Source: Paenibacillus sp. JJ-100 (GTDB lineage Bacteria; Bacillota; Bacilli; Paenibacillales; Paenibacillaceae). Taken from it: a stretch of 64,000 nucleotides of DNA. This document shows, in pieces, positions 15,063-23,195 of the stretch. The stretch is from assembly GCF_948329825.1 (NCBI RefSeq), contig NZ_CAOJCM010000001.1:806001-870000 (forward strand), written 5' to 3'. The position numbers and the translations under genes are program-made. Every line of letters begins with the position of its first letter. Positions within the stretch are counted from its first letter, which is position 1. The notes under the pieces are model-generated. The model saw only the letters and a program-made list of their open reading frames with translations. It ran no database searches and was not told the DNA's origin.

Positions 15063-15542
15063 ATGGAGATCACATTAGTTAAATCAGGATTAGATGGGGC
15101 CCATGCTATTTATGAAATGCAAAAGAAGTCTTTTACACCTTTATTAAAGAAATATCAGGATTTTGAGACAAGTCCTGCAAACCAGACTGTCGCGCAAGTC
15201 ACCGCTCGTTTGAGTCAATCATTTACGGATTATTACATCATTAAATGTTCAGAAATGAGTGTAGGAGCCATTAGAATTGTCAAAAAAGAGAACAAAATAT
15301 ATCGTATAAGTCCAATCTTCATTTTACCTGAATTCCAGGGGCGGGGGATTGCACAGAACGTATTTTCAATAGTCGAAGATCTTTACTGTGATGCAATCAT
15401 GTGGGAACTGGACACTGTACTTCAAGAGCAGAGAAATTGTTATTTATATGAGAAGTTAGGTTATAAGAGGACCAATAGGATAAAAGAAATTAATGATAAG
15501 ATGACTATCGTATCCTATGAAAAACACATGAAACATTCGTAG
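15063..15542 (+). CDS. GNAT family N-acetyltransferase
   Basis: A 159-residue GNAT. The acetyl-CoA loop is in FILPEFQGRGIAQNVFSIVE (QGRGIA, about residue 94), and YLYEKLGYKR is the conserved C-terminal element. Substrate unknown. ATG 15063 follows GGGAGGA; the frame is open further upstream to 14982 but without a ribosome site. It stands alone, 107 bp after the permease, with no attC-like element nearby. Confidence 0.83.
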   Translation: MEITLVKSGLDGAHAIYEMQKKSFTPLLKKYQDFETSPANQTVAQVTARLSQSFTDYYIIKCSEMSVGAIRIVKKENKIYRISPIFILPEFQGRGIAQNVFSIVEDLYCDAIMWELDTVLQEQRNCYLYEKLGYKRTNRIKEINDKMTIVSYEKHMKHS

Positions 15543-15616
15543 TGAAAGATTATGACGGTTTAATTATAGTCAGCCTTCGGAATGATACGATACCATCATA
15601 GAGGGGAGATAAGCTA

Positions 15617-16126
15617 GTGCTGATAAAAATGATTAAATGCCAAGTAAATGAAAATTCCAGAAAACTTTTTCATCTGGCTCAAACGAAGTGGACCGAACTC
15701 CAATCATGCAGAGGATTTGTTGCCCAATTGGGTGGATGGAATCTGTTGAATAAGGAAGAGGCCGTAATTATTGGGGTATGGGAATCATCAGATGCTTATT
15801 CTAATTTTATGGATAAACATCATGATAAGTTATTGAATACCAATGAACAAATGAGTACATATCAAAAAATAGAAGTAAGTTTATGGGATACTCATGAAAA
15901 CATAAATTGTATAGACGTGAAATATTATGCTTTTATAGCAATAAGTGAAACAGGTAACTGCAAACGTAGTGTTGATGACGATAATAAAGCTGAATATAGG
16001 TTACAAATAAACAATAATAACTCAACAAAAACATTAATGTTTAATGTTGCATTACAGAAGGATATCGCAGAGTTTGAAGCCGTAGTAAAACTGGAAGCGG
16101 AATGGGCCGTTTTAAGTAACTCATGA
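15617..16126 (+). CDS. YdbC-like protein with DUF4937 domain
   Basis: A 169-residue protein. The N-terminal 100 residues (MLIKMIKCQV..., FVAQLGGWNLL, AVIIGVWESSDAYSNFMDKHHD) match the DUF4937/YdbC family, a ferredoxin-like dimeric alpha/beta barrel fold resembling antibiotic-biosynthesis monooxygenases. The C-terminal 65 residues look like the second half of that family, diverged. Function unknown. GTG 15617 is preceded by GAGGGGAG. Confidence 0.72.
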   Translation: MLIKMIKCQVNENSRKLFHLAQTKWTELQSCRGFVAQLGGWNLLNKEEAVIIGVWESSDAYSNFMDKHHDKLLNTNEQMSTYQKIEVSLWDTHENINCIDVKYYAFIAISETGNCKRSVDDDNKAEYRLQINNNNSTKTLMFNVALQKDIAEFEAVVKLEAEWAVLSNS

Positions 16127-16245
16127 GAGTGCATGGAGAGAATAGATCGGCTACAGGTAGCATACTTTTTGAGAGAGTTGAGAGAGTAATGCCCATCAGC
16201 AATAAATAAAAACTAAGTTACGCTTAAGTTAGAGAGGTCGAATCA

Positions 16246-16533
16246 ATGGCATTCTGTATACAATTCCAATTAATTAGTGTGAATGAAGGTACCGCCGTAT
16301 ATGCATATGGAGACTGCTCAGAGAATCTGGAGGGGCGGTTTGAATTGAATTTAGGACGCCTGATGTCAGGTGAAGTCAGCATGGATACAGATATGAGAGA
16401 AGTTGTCAGGGTCACGAAACCGTGTCTAAGTGACGGGGGATATCAGCACAAAGCCAACCGAGCATTCAGTAAAATCTATAAACATTATGTGAGTACATCT
16501 ACGTATCTAAAAGAAGGAGGGTATTATGCCTGA
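16246..16533 (+). CDS. Hypothetical protein, 95 residues
   Basis: A small soluble protein I cannot assign to a family. It starts at ATG 16246 with AGAGAGG upstream. It contains a probable beta-rich N-terminal half (FCIQFQLISVNEGTAVYAYG, then GRFELNLG) and a short helical C terminus with several aromatic residues. A terminator follows within 40 bp, so it is transcribed as a single gene. Confidence 0.65.
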   Translation: MAFCIQFQLISVNEGTAVYAYGDCSENLEGRFELNLGRLMSGEVSMDTDMREVVRVTKPCLSDGGYQHKANRAFSKIYKHYVSTSTYLKEGGYYA

Positions 16534-16569
16534 ATGCTAGCATTTATAATAAGGTCTGAATTCTAGTGG

Positions 16570-16611
16570 AAGAAGCGATCTTAGATCAAGCTTGCTTCTT
16601 TTTGATTTTTT
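16570..16611 (+). terminator. Intrinsic terminator
   Basis: AAGAAGC at 16570-16576 pairs with GCTTCTT at 16594-16600, with an inner GATC/GATC pairing and a following T-rich run. Position fits the end of the 95-residue gene. Confidence 0.6.
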
Positions 16612-16742
16612 ATACTTCGCAAATGGAACAATGTGGGTTATATTGGATATAAATTGGTTCGGATGTATGAGAATCAACAGCTTCACAACAACTTGCAGAC
16701 TTCAAACCAACACAAGGTTCATATGGAAGAAGGTCGTTTAAA

Positions 16743-17042
16743 ATGAAGTCACTCTCAATGGTTTTTTCATTCATTCTTATTATTCTCGGAATCGGTATCG
16801 TGACACTTACCAAAACGATTGAACAGGTCATACCAAAATTGGGATATGCCGCATTTCAGTCTGCAGGAGCAGGAAGTTACAGTCCGGGTAATTATGAGAT
16901 GGATTTGGGGCTGAATTACTGGACTGGAGGCGTTTGCATCCTGATTGGAGCGTTCTATTTCGTGAGTAAACTAGCGTTCTTCCGCAATGCTAGTATTGCA
17001 ATGAAAGTGAGAGATAAAGAGTTTGAGGATAAATACAGGTGA
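16743..17042 (+). CDS. Small membrane protein, two helices
   Basis: A 99-residue protein with hydrophobic segments at about residues 4-22 and 59-78, joined by a Gly- and aromatic-rich loop (GAGSYSPGNYEMDLGLNYWTGG). The C terminus is charged and likely cytoplasmic. ATG 16743 is preceded by GGAAGAAGG. No family recognised. The next 200 bp hold no convincing gene. Confidence 0.65.
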   Translation: MKSLSMVFSFILIILGIGIVTLTKTIEQVIPKLGYAAFQSAGAGSYSPGNYEMDLGLNYWTGGVCILIGAFYFVSKLAFFRNASIAMKVRDKEFEDKYR

Positions 17043-17245
17043 TATCAGGAGGAAAAAGGAAGCTTGTCAGACAGAGAGAGTGGTCACCTGCAAGCAGCCT
17101 CAAAATCATTATGATGTGGTCACCAAGCTTGGAACTGTCCATCAAGAAACCGGCTTTTGGAATCAGGGGTGAAAATGATGAGACAAACATAATACACCCT
17201 GTAAAATATGAATAAATTCCTATTTTTGCAAAGGAAGATAACATA

Positions 17246-17761
17246 ATGGGAAAAGGCAGAATTATATTTTTGAATGGTGTAACGAGTTCGGGGAAAACAT
17301 CTATAGTCGAGGCGATGCAGTCATATGACGATCCGTTTTTCTATGTAGTTGCGAATGATTTATTTGAAAATACGATCGGAGATCAACATCTCCAGGCGAA
17401 TTACTGGAAGTATCTGAGTGAAGCCATCATCATGATGTATCACACGGCTAAAATATTCTCAGACCATGGCAAGCATGTGCTGATCGATGGAATTTTGGTG
17501 GAAAGACCAGAGCTTGCGCCGCATTATGAGAAGGTGAAAGCCATTTTTAAAGGATATCCACTGGATATTGTTGAGCTGTATTGTCCTCTCGATATCTGCC
17601 GTCAGCGCAATATTGAGCGGGGAGACCGTAGAGAAGACCAGTCGGAAGAGCAGCATCGCATCATGGCGTCTGACATTCAGTATACGTACTCGGTAGATAC
17701 AAGTCAGCATGCGCCTGAAGAATGTGCAGAGATGATTATAAGTACGTTATTTAAAAAGTGA
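17246..17761 (+). CDS. Chloramphenicol phosphotransferase-like kinase
   Basis: A 171-residue P-loop kinase. Walker A is GVTSSGKTS (residues 11-19), and VLIDGILVERP, ELYCPLDICRQRNIERGDR match the lid and Arg-rich segments of CPT-like phosphotransferases. Such enzymes phosphorylate small molecules, in one known case chloramphenicol; the substrate here is unknown. Start ATG 17246 after GGAAG. A terminator follows 44 bp after the stop. Confidence 0.8.
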   Translation: MGKGRIIFLNGVTSSGKTSIVEAMQSYDDPFFYVVANDLFENTIGDQHLQANYWKYLSEAIIMMYHTAKIFSDHGKHVLIDGILVERPELAPHYEKVKAIFKGYPLDIVELYCPLDICRQRNIERGDRREDQSEEQHRIMASDIQYTYSVDTSQHAPEECAEMIISTLFKK

Positions 17762-17804
17762 ACATGGGTTCTTCCACAGTAAGTCATGTTGAGAATAATA
17801 AAAG

Positions 17805-17842
17805 AAGCTGGGGCGTCTATCGCATGATGTTCCAGCTTTTTG
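17805..17842 (+). terminator. Intrinsic terminator
   Basis: AAGCTGG (17805-17811) pairs with CCAGCTT (17832-17838) and runs into TTTTT. It ends the kinase transcript before the next gene at 17881. Confidence 0.65.
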
Positions 17843-17880
17843 AATATTTCAGCTCCATAGCGTGAGGAGGGAAGCAAGAG

Positions 17881-18423
17881 GTGGGAAAAGTGATTCATCC
17901 TGAAGCGATCATACCCTTCGTCAAACGATTAGAAGAAAATAATATTGCATATTCACTGGGTAGAAGTGCAATGTTGTATTTTTTTAATCTGGTCGGATCT
18001 ATTAACGATTGGGACTTAATGGTTGATTGCCCGAAATCCAAATTCATAGAAGCGATTGCTGGATATGATTGGATCGACAAAGAAAGTGGCGACAAACCTT
18101 TTGCAAGTGAATATCGGATGGAGATTGAATCATTACATGTAGATGTCATTGGCGGATTTGCGTTTGAAGTAGATGGAAAGCGACTGGAGTTACCTATATC
18201 CCATATCCCAAATGTACAATGGCACGGCATGAACGTTTCCAGTCCTGAAATATGGTACGTTGCTTATCAAATGATGGGAAGAAAAGAGAAGGCCGATTTG
18301 ATTTTATTGTATTTACAAAAACAAAGCGAGGTTATAAATGTTGATGTTATCAAGGATTTGTTAGCGAACGACTATGTAACATACGAAATTAGAGAAGGAT
18401 TGAACACGTTGATCAAGACTTGA
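17881..18423 (+). CDS. Nucleotidyltransferase-fold protein
   Basis: A 180-residue protein with a degenerate nucleotidyltransferase pattern. YSLGRSAMLYFFNLVGSINDWDLMVDC contains a spaced Gly-Ser and a DxMxD-like WDLMVD pair that could bind metal; LHVDVIGGFAF may supply the third acidic residue. It resembles small uncharacterised nucleotidyltransferase-like proteins, not classical resistance enzymes. GTG start at 17881 with GGAGGGAAGCA upstream. Confidence 0.62.
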   Translation: MGKVIHPEAIIPFVKRLEENNIAYSLGRSAMLYFFNLVGSINDWDLMVDCPKSKFIEAIAGYDWIDKESGDKPFASEYRMEIESLHVDVIGGFAFEVDGKRLELPISHIPNVQWHGMNVSSPEIWYVAYQMMGRKEKADLILLYLQKQSEVINVDVIKDLLANDYVTYEIREGLNTLIKT

Positions 18424-18453
18424 TATGACTGAGATCGAACAGAGGTGAAACGG

Positions 18454-18966
18454 ATGCTCTACCATTTCAGTGAAGAAGCAGATATTGATGTGTTTGTACC
18501 CAGAGTTAAGCAGAATCGGCCCAATTTTCCGGCTGTTGTCTGGGCGATCGATGAGCAGCATGAATGTTCCTATTATTTTCCGAGAGATTGTCCTCGTATT
18601 GTCATTCGGAGAACGAAAGATATGCGTGATGAAGAACATGAGATGTTTTTTAAACATACGGATGCAGACATTATTGTGACGGTTGAGAGTGAGTGGTATC
18701 CAAAAATCGTGCAGCAAACCTTATACCGATATCATCTGGAAGATCCGTCGTTTAAGCTTTTTGATGAAACTGCGGGGTATTATATTTCAGATCAGGTGAT
18801 TACACCAAGGTACATAGAGAAGATTGATCATTTGGTAGAGAGGCTTTTGGCTAAAGGCGTTGAGCTTCGACTCACGACGAACCTATATCCTTTGAGAGAT
18901 GCCATACTAAGGTCAGATTTGAAGGGATTTGGGATACATCGTTTTGATCATGCGAGAAAGGATTAA
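18454..18966 (+). CDS. DUF6886-like protein
   Basis: A 170-residue protein beginning MLYHFSEEADIDVFVPR. The motifs YHFSEE, WAIDE.H...YFPRDCPRI and FFKHTDADIIVTVES..YP are those of a widespread Bacillales family of unknown function, which I recall as DUF6886. The N terminus resembles ADP-ribosyltransferase-like toxins only superficially. ATG 18454 is 7 nt after AGAGGTG; the GTG at 18445 overlaps that site. Confidence 0.65.
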   Translation: MLYHFSEEADIDVFVPRVKQNRPNFPAVVWAIDEQHECSYYFPRDCPRIVIRRTKDMRDEEHEMFFKHTDADIIVTVESEWYPKIVQQTLYRYHLEDPSFKLFDETAGYYISDQVITPRYIEKIDHLVERLLAKGVELRLTTNLYPLRDAILRSDLKGFGIHRFDHARKD

Positions 18967-19030
18967 CCGAAGAGATCATAGAGATGAGAAAAGAGAACAT
19001 CTTCAAAAAGAGAGAAGGGGGAAGTAGATT

Positions 19031-19513
19031 ATGAACAAAGAAATGGAACAATTGCTTCAAGCGTTTGAAGAATGGACGTTGTTTGTTAAAAAGATGACTC
19101 ATCTTGAAGAGAAGGTCTGGAATTCTAGCTTGGAGGAAGGAAAGTGGACGATAAAATCAATCGTAAGCCATATGATGTTATGGGATCGATATTTCTATAA
19201 GGAAGCAATTGAGAAGATTGCACTACATCAGCCCATTACGTTAAAACATATAGACTTTGATGAATTTAATCGCAAAGCTGTAGAGTATGCGAACCGTACA
19301 GAGAAGTCCGAAATCGTAGAGAAGGCGGTCACGTACCGCCACAAAATTATGAATGATATCCGAGGGTTGTCTGAGGAACAGATTCATCACACGTACATGG
19401 ATGCAGAAGGAAATGTATTTTATATTCCCCAGTATCTCAAAGATTTTATTTGGCATGACCAGCATCATATGGAACCGATGAAAAAATATCTTGATGGGGA
19501 GGGATTTTTATGA
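19031..19513 (+). CDS. DinB family protein
   Basis: A 160-residue DinB-like four-helix protein. The metal-binding His residues are likely in IVSHMMLWDRYF (about residue 47) and the IWHDQHHMEP motif (about 143-148). Similar proteins act as thiol-dependent transferases or hydrolases. The stop codon overlaps the start of the amidase gene (ATGA), so the two are co-translated. Confidence 0.78.
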   Translation: MNKEMEQLLQAFEEWTLFVKKMTHLEEKVWNSSLEEGKWTIKSIVSHMMLWDRYFYKEAIEKIALHQPITLKHIDFDEFNRKAVEYANRTEKSEIVEKAVTYRHKIMNDIRGLSEEQIHHTYMDAEGNVFYIPQYLKDFIWHDQHHMEPMKKYLDGEGFL

Positions 19514-20445
19514 GCATTCATACGGTTACATTAGCTCAGGAAAATCTAATCGGTTCATTTACCAATGAGGTAGTACCCATATTGAAAATAAAGTCAGGTG
19601 ATGCCATCCGTTTTCAGACGTTAGACGCAGGGTGGGGTACGGGAAAAAGTTATGCGGAACGGATAAAACCTTTTCCACGACAAGGTGAAAAAGATGGAGG
19701 TCACGCCTTGATCGGTCCGATTTATATTGAAGAAGCGAAGCAAGGAAAGACACTCGAGATCATTTTCAATGAGATCATACCGGGCAGTTACGGGTTTACT
19801 TCCGCGGGTGGATATCCCAACTGGCAGAATCAGAAATTGCATCTAACAGAGGTCGCAGAACTGTCCCTGAATTGGACACTTGATCGTCACAGGATGAGCG
19901 GCTCCTGTGAGGTGCGGGGCAAGTCTTACAGCGTAACCTTAAATCCATTCATGGGTGTCGTGGGCATGCCGCCCGAATCAGGTGGAATTCATACGACGTG
20001 GCCGCCGCGATACTGTGGAGGAAACATTGACTGTAAGGAACTCGTACAGGGAAGTAAGTTGTATCTGCCTATTCCTTTAGATGGTGGTTATCTTGCGATT
20101 GGTGATGGTCATGCACGGCAAGGCGATGGGGAAGTCAGCTGTCAGGCAATTGAATGTGCCATGGATCTTGTAGATATCACAGTTAGTGTCGTAGATGATA
20201 TGAAACTGACCAACCCTCGTGCGCATACGCCTTCTGGATGGATTACCTTTGGTTTTGATGAGGATCTGAATGAGGCAACCGTTCAAGCGTTGGACGGCAT
20301 GTTAGACCTGATGGGTGAGTTATATGGCCTGGAACGGGTTGAAGCGATTGCACTGGGAAGCGCAGTGGTTGATCTGCGTATCACGCAAATTGTGAATGGT
20401 GTGAAAGGCGTGCACGCTTTTCTACCTCATGATGCTTTTAAGTAA
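19510..20445 (+). CDS. Acetamidase/formamidase family amidohydrolase
   Basis: A 311-residue member of the FmdA/AmdA family, which hydrolyses short-chain amides to acid and ammonia. Typical segments are GGHALIGPIYIEEAKQGKTLEI, NPFMGVVGMPPESGGIHTTWPPRYCGGNIDCKEL and GDGHARQGDGEVSC, which supply the metal-binding residues. Length matches the family. It overlaps the DinB gene by 4 bp. Cytoplasmic; the true amide is unknown. Confidence 0.88.
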   Translation: MSIHTVTLAQENLIGSFTNEVVPILKIKSGDAIRFQTLDAGWGTGKSYAERIKPFPRQGEKDGGHALIGPIYIEEAKQGKTLEIIFNEIIPGSYGFTSAGGYPNWQNQKLHLTEVAELSLNWTLDRHRMSGSCEVRGKSYSVTLNPFMGVVGMPPESGGIHTTWPPRYCGGNIDCKELVQGSKLYLPIPLDGGYLAIGDGHARQGDGEVSCQAIECAMDLVDITVSVVDDMKLTNPRAHTPSGWITFGFDEDLNEATVQALDGMLDLMGELYGLERVEAIALGSAVVDLRITQIVNGVKGVHAFLPHDAFK

Positions 20446-20549
20446 TTCAAATGATCAACAACTCTCTGGACAGATTGTTGTGTCTATCAAAGTATGTATA
20501 CAAGTCTAATTTGAGTATAATTTCGGAAGTTAAACGGAGGATTGATACT

Positions 20550-21140
20550 ATGCAGGCCAGATCACAACTCGTTTTAGATATTGCAGGTGTATTGTTGAGT
20601 AATATGTCGTTAATGTTCTGGAAAGAAATGATTCAGGAAACGAACCTGTCTGCAGAACAATTAAAAAAGCATTTTGGTGGCATCAAAAGAGATCTTTGGA
20701 CTGGAAAAATGAAAGAAGAGGAGTTTTGGGAATCACTAAGGGGAACGTATCCTGAATTACCGATCAACCGAGCAAGGGACATCTTATTGGATTCAATCGT
20801 TACATTACCTGCTGCTGAGTACCTTGAGCAATGGAGTGAATACGCTGACATTCATCTGCTAAGTAATCATTGTAGGGAATGGATCCAACCGAATCTGGAC
20901 AACTTGAGCCGATTTGCAAAAAGTGTAACGATCTCTAACCAAGTAGGATTATGCAAACCGGACATCGAAATATATCAACTGGTCCAGACCAAACTGCCAG
21001 GTGGGGCAAAGGTATTATTCGTAGATGATCAAGAAAAAAATTTACATTCAGCTAAGCTGCTCGGCTGGAAGACGTTACTGGCCGATGAAGAGGGGAAATG
21101 GACCCGTAGAGTCATTTATCACAACATAATGACTAGTTGA
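20550..21140 (+). CDS. HAD-superfamily hydrolase
   Basis: A 196-residue HAD-like phosphatase. Motif I is LDIAGVLLSN, with the usual second acidic residue of DxD replaced, as in many HAD-IA proteins written DxxGVL. Motif II is LLSNH and motif IV is VLFVDDQEKNL, both good. The phosphate ester substrate is not known. ATG 20550 is preceded by GGAGG; upstream in-frame extension to 20451 has no ribosome site. The missing canonical second Asp makes phosphatase activity less certain. Confidence 0.72.
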   Translation: MQARSQLVLDIAGVLLSNMSLMFWKEMIQETNLSAEQLKKHFGGIKRDLWTGKMKEEEFWESLRGTYPELPINRARDILLDSIVTLPAAEYLEQWSEYADIHLLSNHCREWIQPNLDNLSRFAKSVTISNQVGLCKPDIEIYQLVQTKLPGGAKVLFVDDQEKNLHSAKLLGWKTLLADEEGKWTRRVIYHNIMTS

Positions 21141-21279
21141 AGATTGATGCAAGATTCCTCTATGATGCATAGAAATAGCACCCTCGTAATGAAGCTTCGG
21201 AGGAATAAATATGACCATTCCTGAAAGACTAGATGAAGTTCTGTTAATTAGTGTCCAATAAAGATATTCATAGCTACTT

Positions 21280-21320
21280 AAAACCTTGATGGAGGATTAC
21301 GCCATTCAAGGTTTTATTTT
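21280..21320 (+). terminator. Intrinsic terminator
   Basis: AAAACCTTGA (21280-21289) pairs with TCAAGGTTTT (21306-21315), extended by TGG/CCA, and leads into ATTTT. It closes off transcription before the sugar operon. Confidence 0.75.
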
Positions 21321-21485
21321 GTCCGTAACGAACAGAACATTACATAACATTGTGCACTTTAAAGAATGTTGAATCGAATGTTAGAAGGCTTTGCCGATGG
21401 ATTTTTAGATGTGTTTGAACTTCATTGAATTGTTCGGAATGAAACAGCCACGATCAAAATATTCTAAATAATAACAGAATATGTA

Positions 21486-21543
21486 TTGACCCAAAGCTTT
21501 TCATGAGACTATAATGAAATGGGTTTCATGAAATCCGTTTCAT
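21486..21543 (+). promoter_or_regulatory. Promoter with two overlapping palindromic operators
   Basis: TTGACC (21486-21491) and TATAAT (21510-21515), 18 bp apart, form a near-consensus sigma-A promoter. Immediately after, two perfect-arm palindromes overlap by 2 bp: ATGAAATGGGTTTCAT (21514-21529) and ATGAAATCCGTTTCAT (21528-21543). Placement on the transcription start suggests repression by a dimeric regulator, perhaps LacI- or GntR-type, released by the imported sugar. The regulator gene is not obvious in the window. Confidence 0.75.
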
Positions 21544-21557
21544 AACACCGGACATCT

Positions 21558-21572
21558 TGGTAAGCGCTTTCT
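21558..21572 (+). promoter_or_regulatory. cre-like catabolite repression site
   Basis: TGGTAAGCGCTTTCT matches the cre consensus WTGNAANCGNWNNCW except at its second base and has the palindromic core AAGCGCTT. It lies downstream of the promoter, the usual roadblock position for CcpA repression of sugar operons. Confidence 0.6.
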
Positions 21573-21709
21573 AATCAGGGTGTGATAGCAGGTTTTCAAG
21601 TTCCCATTCGTGACAGCCTTGCGGTGAGTTGAGTCATTCGAGGAAGTCATCCAAGCATTCTGCAACCTTGATTCATCTTTATCTAACTTGGAAGGGGAGC
21701 GTGTGTAAG

Positions 21710-23101
21710 ATGAAGTTCGTGAGAAAGAAAAGGTTTACGTTGCTAGTGATGTTCACCTTACTGGTAACCTTGATTGCTGGTTGTAGCGGTGGAGGCACAA
21801 CAACTGATCCTGATGCACAGAAGCTTGCGGAAGACAAGAAAGAAACGGCGATTGAACCTGTTCAGGAGAAGCAGGAGCCAGTGGTGGATCTGAACGGCAG
21901 AGCTGTCCGAATATCGAACTGGTGGGATGCGTCTCCTAAAGGAGATTCGGAGGCAGATGAGCGTGCGCGTGAACGCATCAAAAATGTAGAAGAGAAATAC
22001 AACGTTAAAATCTCTTACTTGAATACAGATTATGGATCGACATCCGAGAAAATTTCCTCATCTGTGATGGCGAATGAGCCTTTTGCAGAGATTGTACGTG
22101 TGCCTGACGGATACATCTGGGGACTCATGCAGGGCGGATTTCTCACACCGCTCGACGATGATCTAAAGGAAACGCAGATTAAACCGGACGTCATCGATTC
22201 GATGCGATTCGGTACAGATAAAGTATATGGGTTGACAGGGTGGTATACGCCGAATGACAGCGGGATGTTTTACAACAAACGAATTTTTAAGGAAGCTGGT
22301 TTGAAAGACCCGCAGCAGTTGCTGGAGGAAGATAACTGGAACTGGGATACGATGCTGGATGCGGCCAAGAAGCTGACTCTGGATAAAAACGGAGATGGCA
22401 AGATGGATCAATATGGTCTGTCGGGCGCGTATTACGTACTTCATGAAATGCTGATTGGAAGTAACGGCGGCAAAATGTATGATGAGGCAACGCAGAAGGC
22501 AGCGTTTGATTCACCAGAATCTTTGGAAGCGCTTAACTTCTTATATAGCCTGTACAATGACCACAAGGTTGTGAAGGCCAATGCCGGTAACGACTAGGAG
22601 GACCCATCCAAATTTTTCTCAGAAGGTAATATAGCGATGTACCCAGGCGGATTGTGGGAAGTGGAAGGGCGTATTTTGGATAAGTTAAAAGACGACTGGG
22701 GTTATGTTTACATGCCCAAAGGTCCCAAAGCAAAAACGTACTTGGATACGGTAAACAGTACAGAAAGTTTCGTTATTCCAAAGGGCGTGAAGGATGCAGA
22801 TATCATCGTCAAAATCTGGGAAGAGCTTCAGGACTTTGACAATTGGCAGGAGAATCATCGTTTATGGCTGGAGAACATTTTACCGGATGAAGCTTCGATT
22901 GCTAACGCCATGAATGACAACGGGCAGGTGGAACGGGTATACGGCGCTCGGGCTGGAGGTTTGGGTGTGAAAGAAGCGCTTGGCAGTGTAACCGAAAAGT
23001 TTGTGAAAGGTGAAGTAACTCCATCTACAGGCGTTGCTCAGATCATTGGACCTGCACAAGCAGGTATTCAAAAGGTACTGAAAGGCGAAAAAAACAAATA
23101 A
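21710..23101 (+). pseudogene. Solute-binding lipoprotein gene with one amber stop
   Basis: The product would be a 463-residue family 1 extracellular solute-binding lipoprotein (signal, lipobox LIAGC, then mature domain). A TAG at 22595-22597 interrupts the frame after AGND; the same frame resumes as EDPSKFFSEG and runs to 23101. The paralogue immediately downstream has Trp (TGG) at this spot, so one G to A change explains it. The rest is undamaged, suggesting a recent event, a sequencing error, or rare readthrough. Start ATG 21710 follows GGAAGGGGAG. If real, the truncated 295-residue form would lack its C-terminal lobe. Confidence 0.85.
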
Positions 23102-23195
23102 GTAGTCAGCTATGGAGCATTGAACTGCATCGTGTATGGAAGACATCGGTTTTAAAGGCAGTAAAGTAAAATCACTGACTTGAGGGAGGCAGCCC

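Larger units (their letters stand above)
21141..21709 (+). other. Intergenic region with terminator, promoter and operators
   Basis: This 569-bp gap separates the HAD gene from the sugar operon. A 16-codon reading frame with a good GGAGG (ATG at about 21210) looks like the 5' remnant of a lost gene. A terminator follows at 21280-21320. The next 160 bp show nothing I can name. A strong sigma-A promoter with palindromic operators and a cre-like site occupies 21486-21572, leaving a leader of nearly 200 nt before the first gene. Confidence 0.6.

Noticed and set aside
17043..17245. Riboswitch or gene remnant before the CPT-like kinase
   Set aside because: GTGGTCACC occurs twice and a short frame exists, but no known riboswitch fold or family could be supported.
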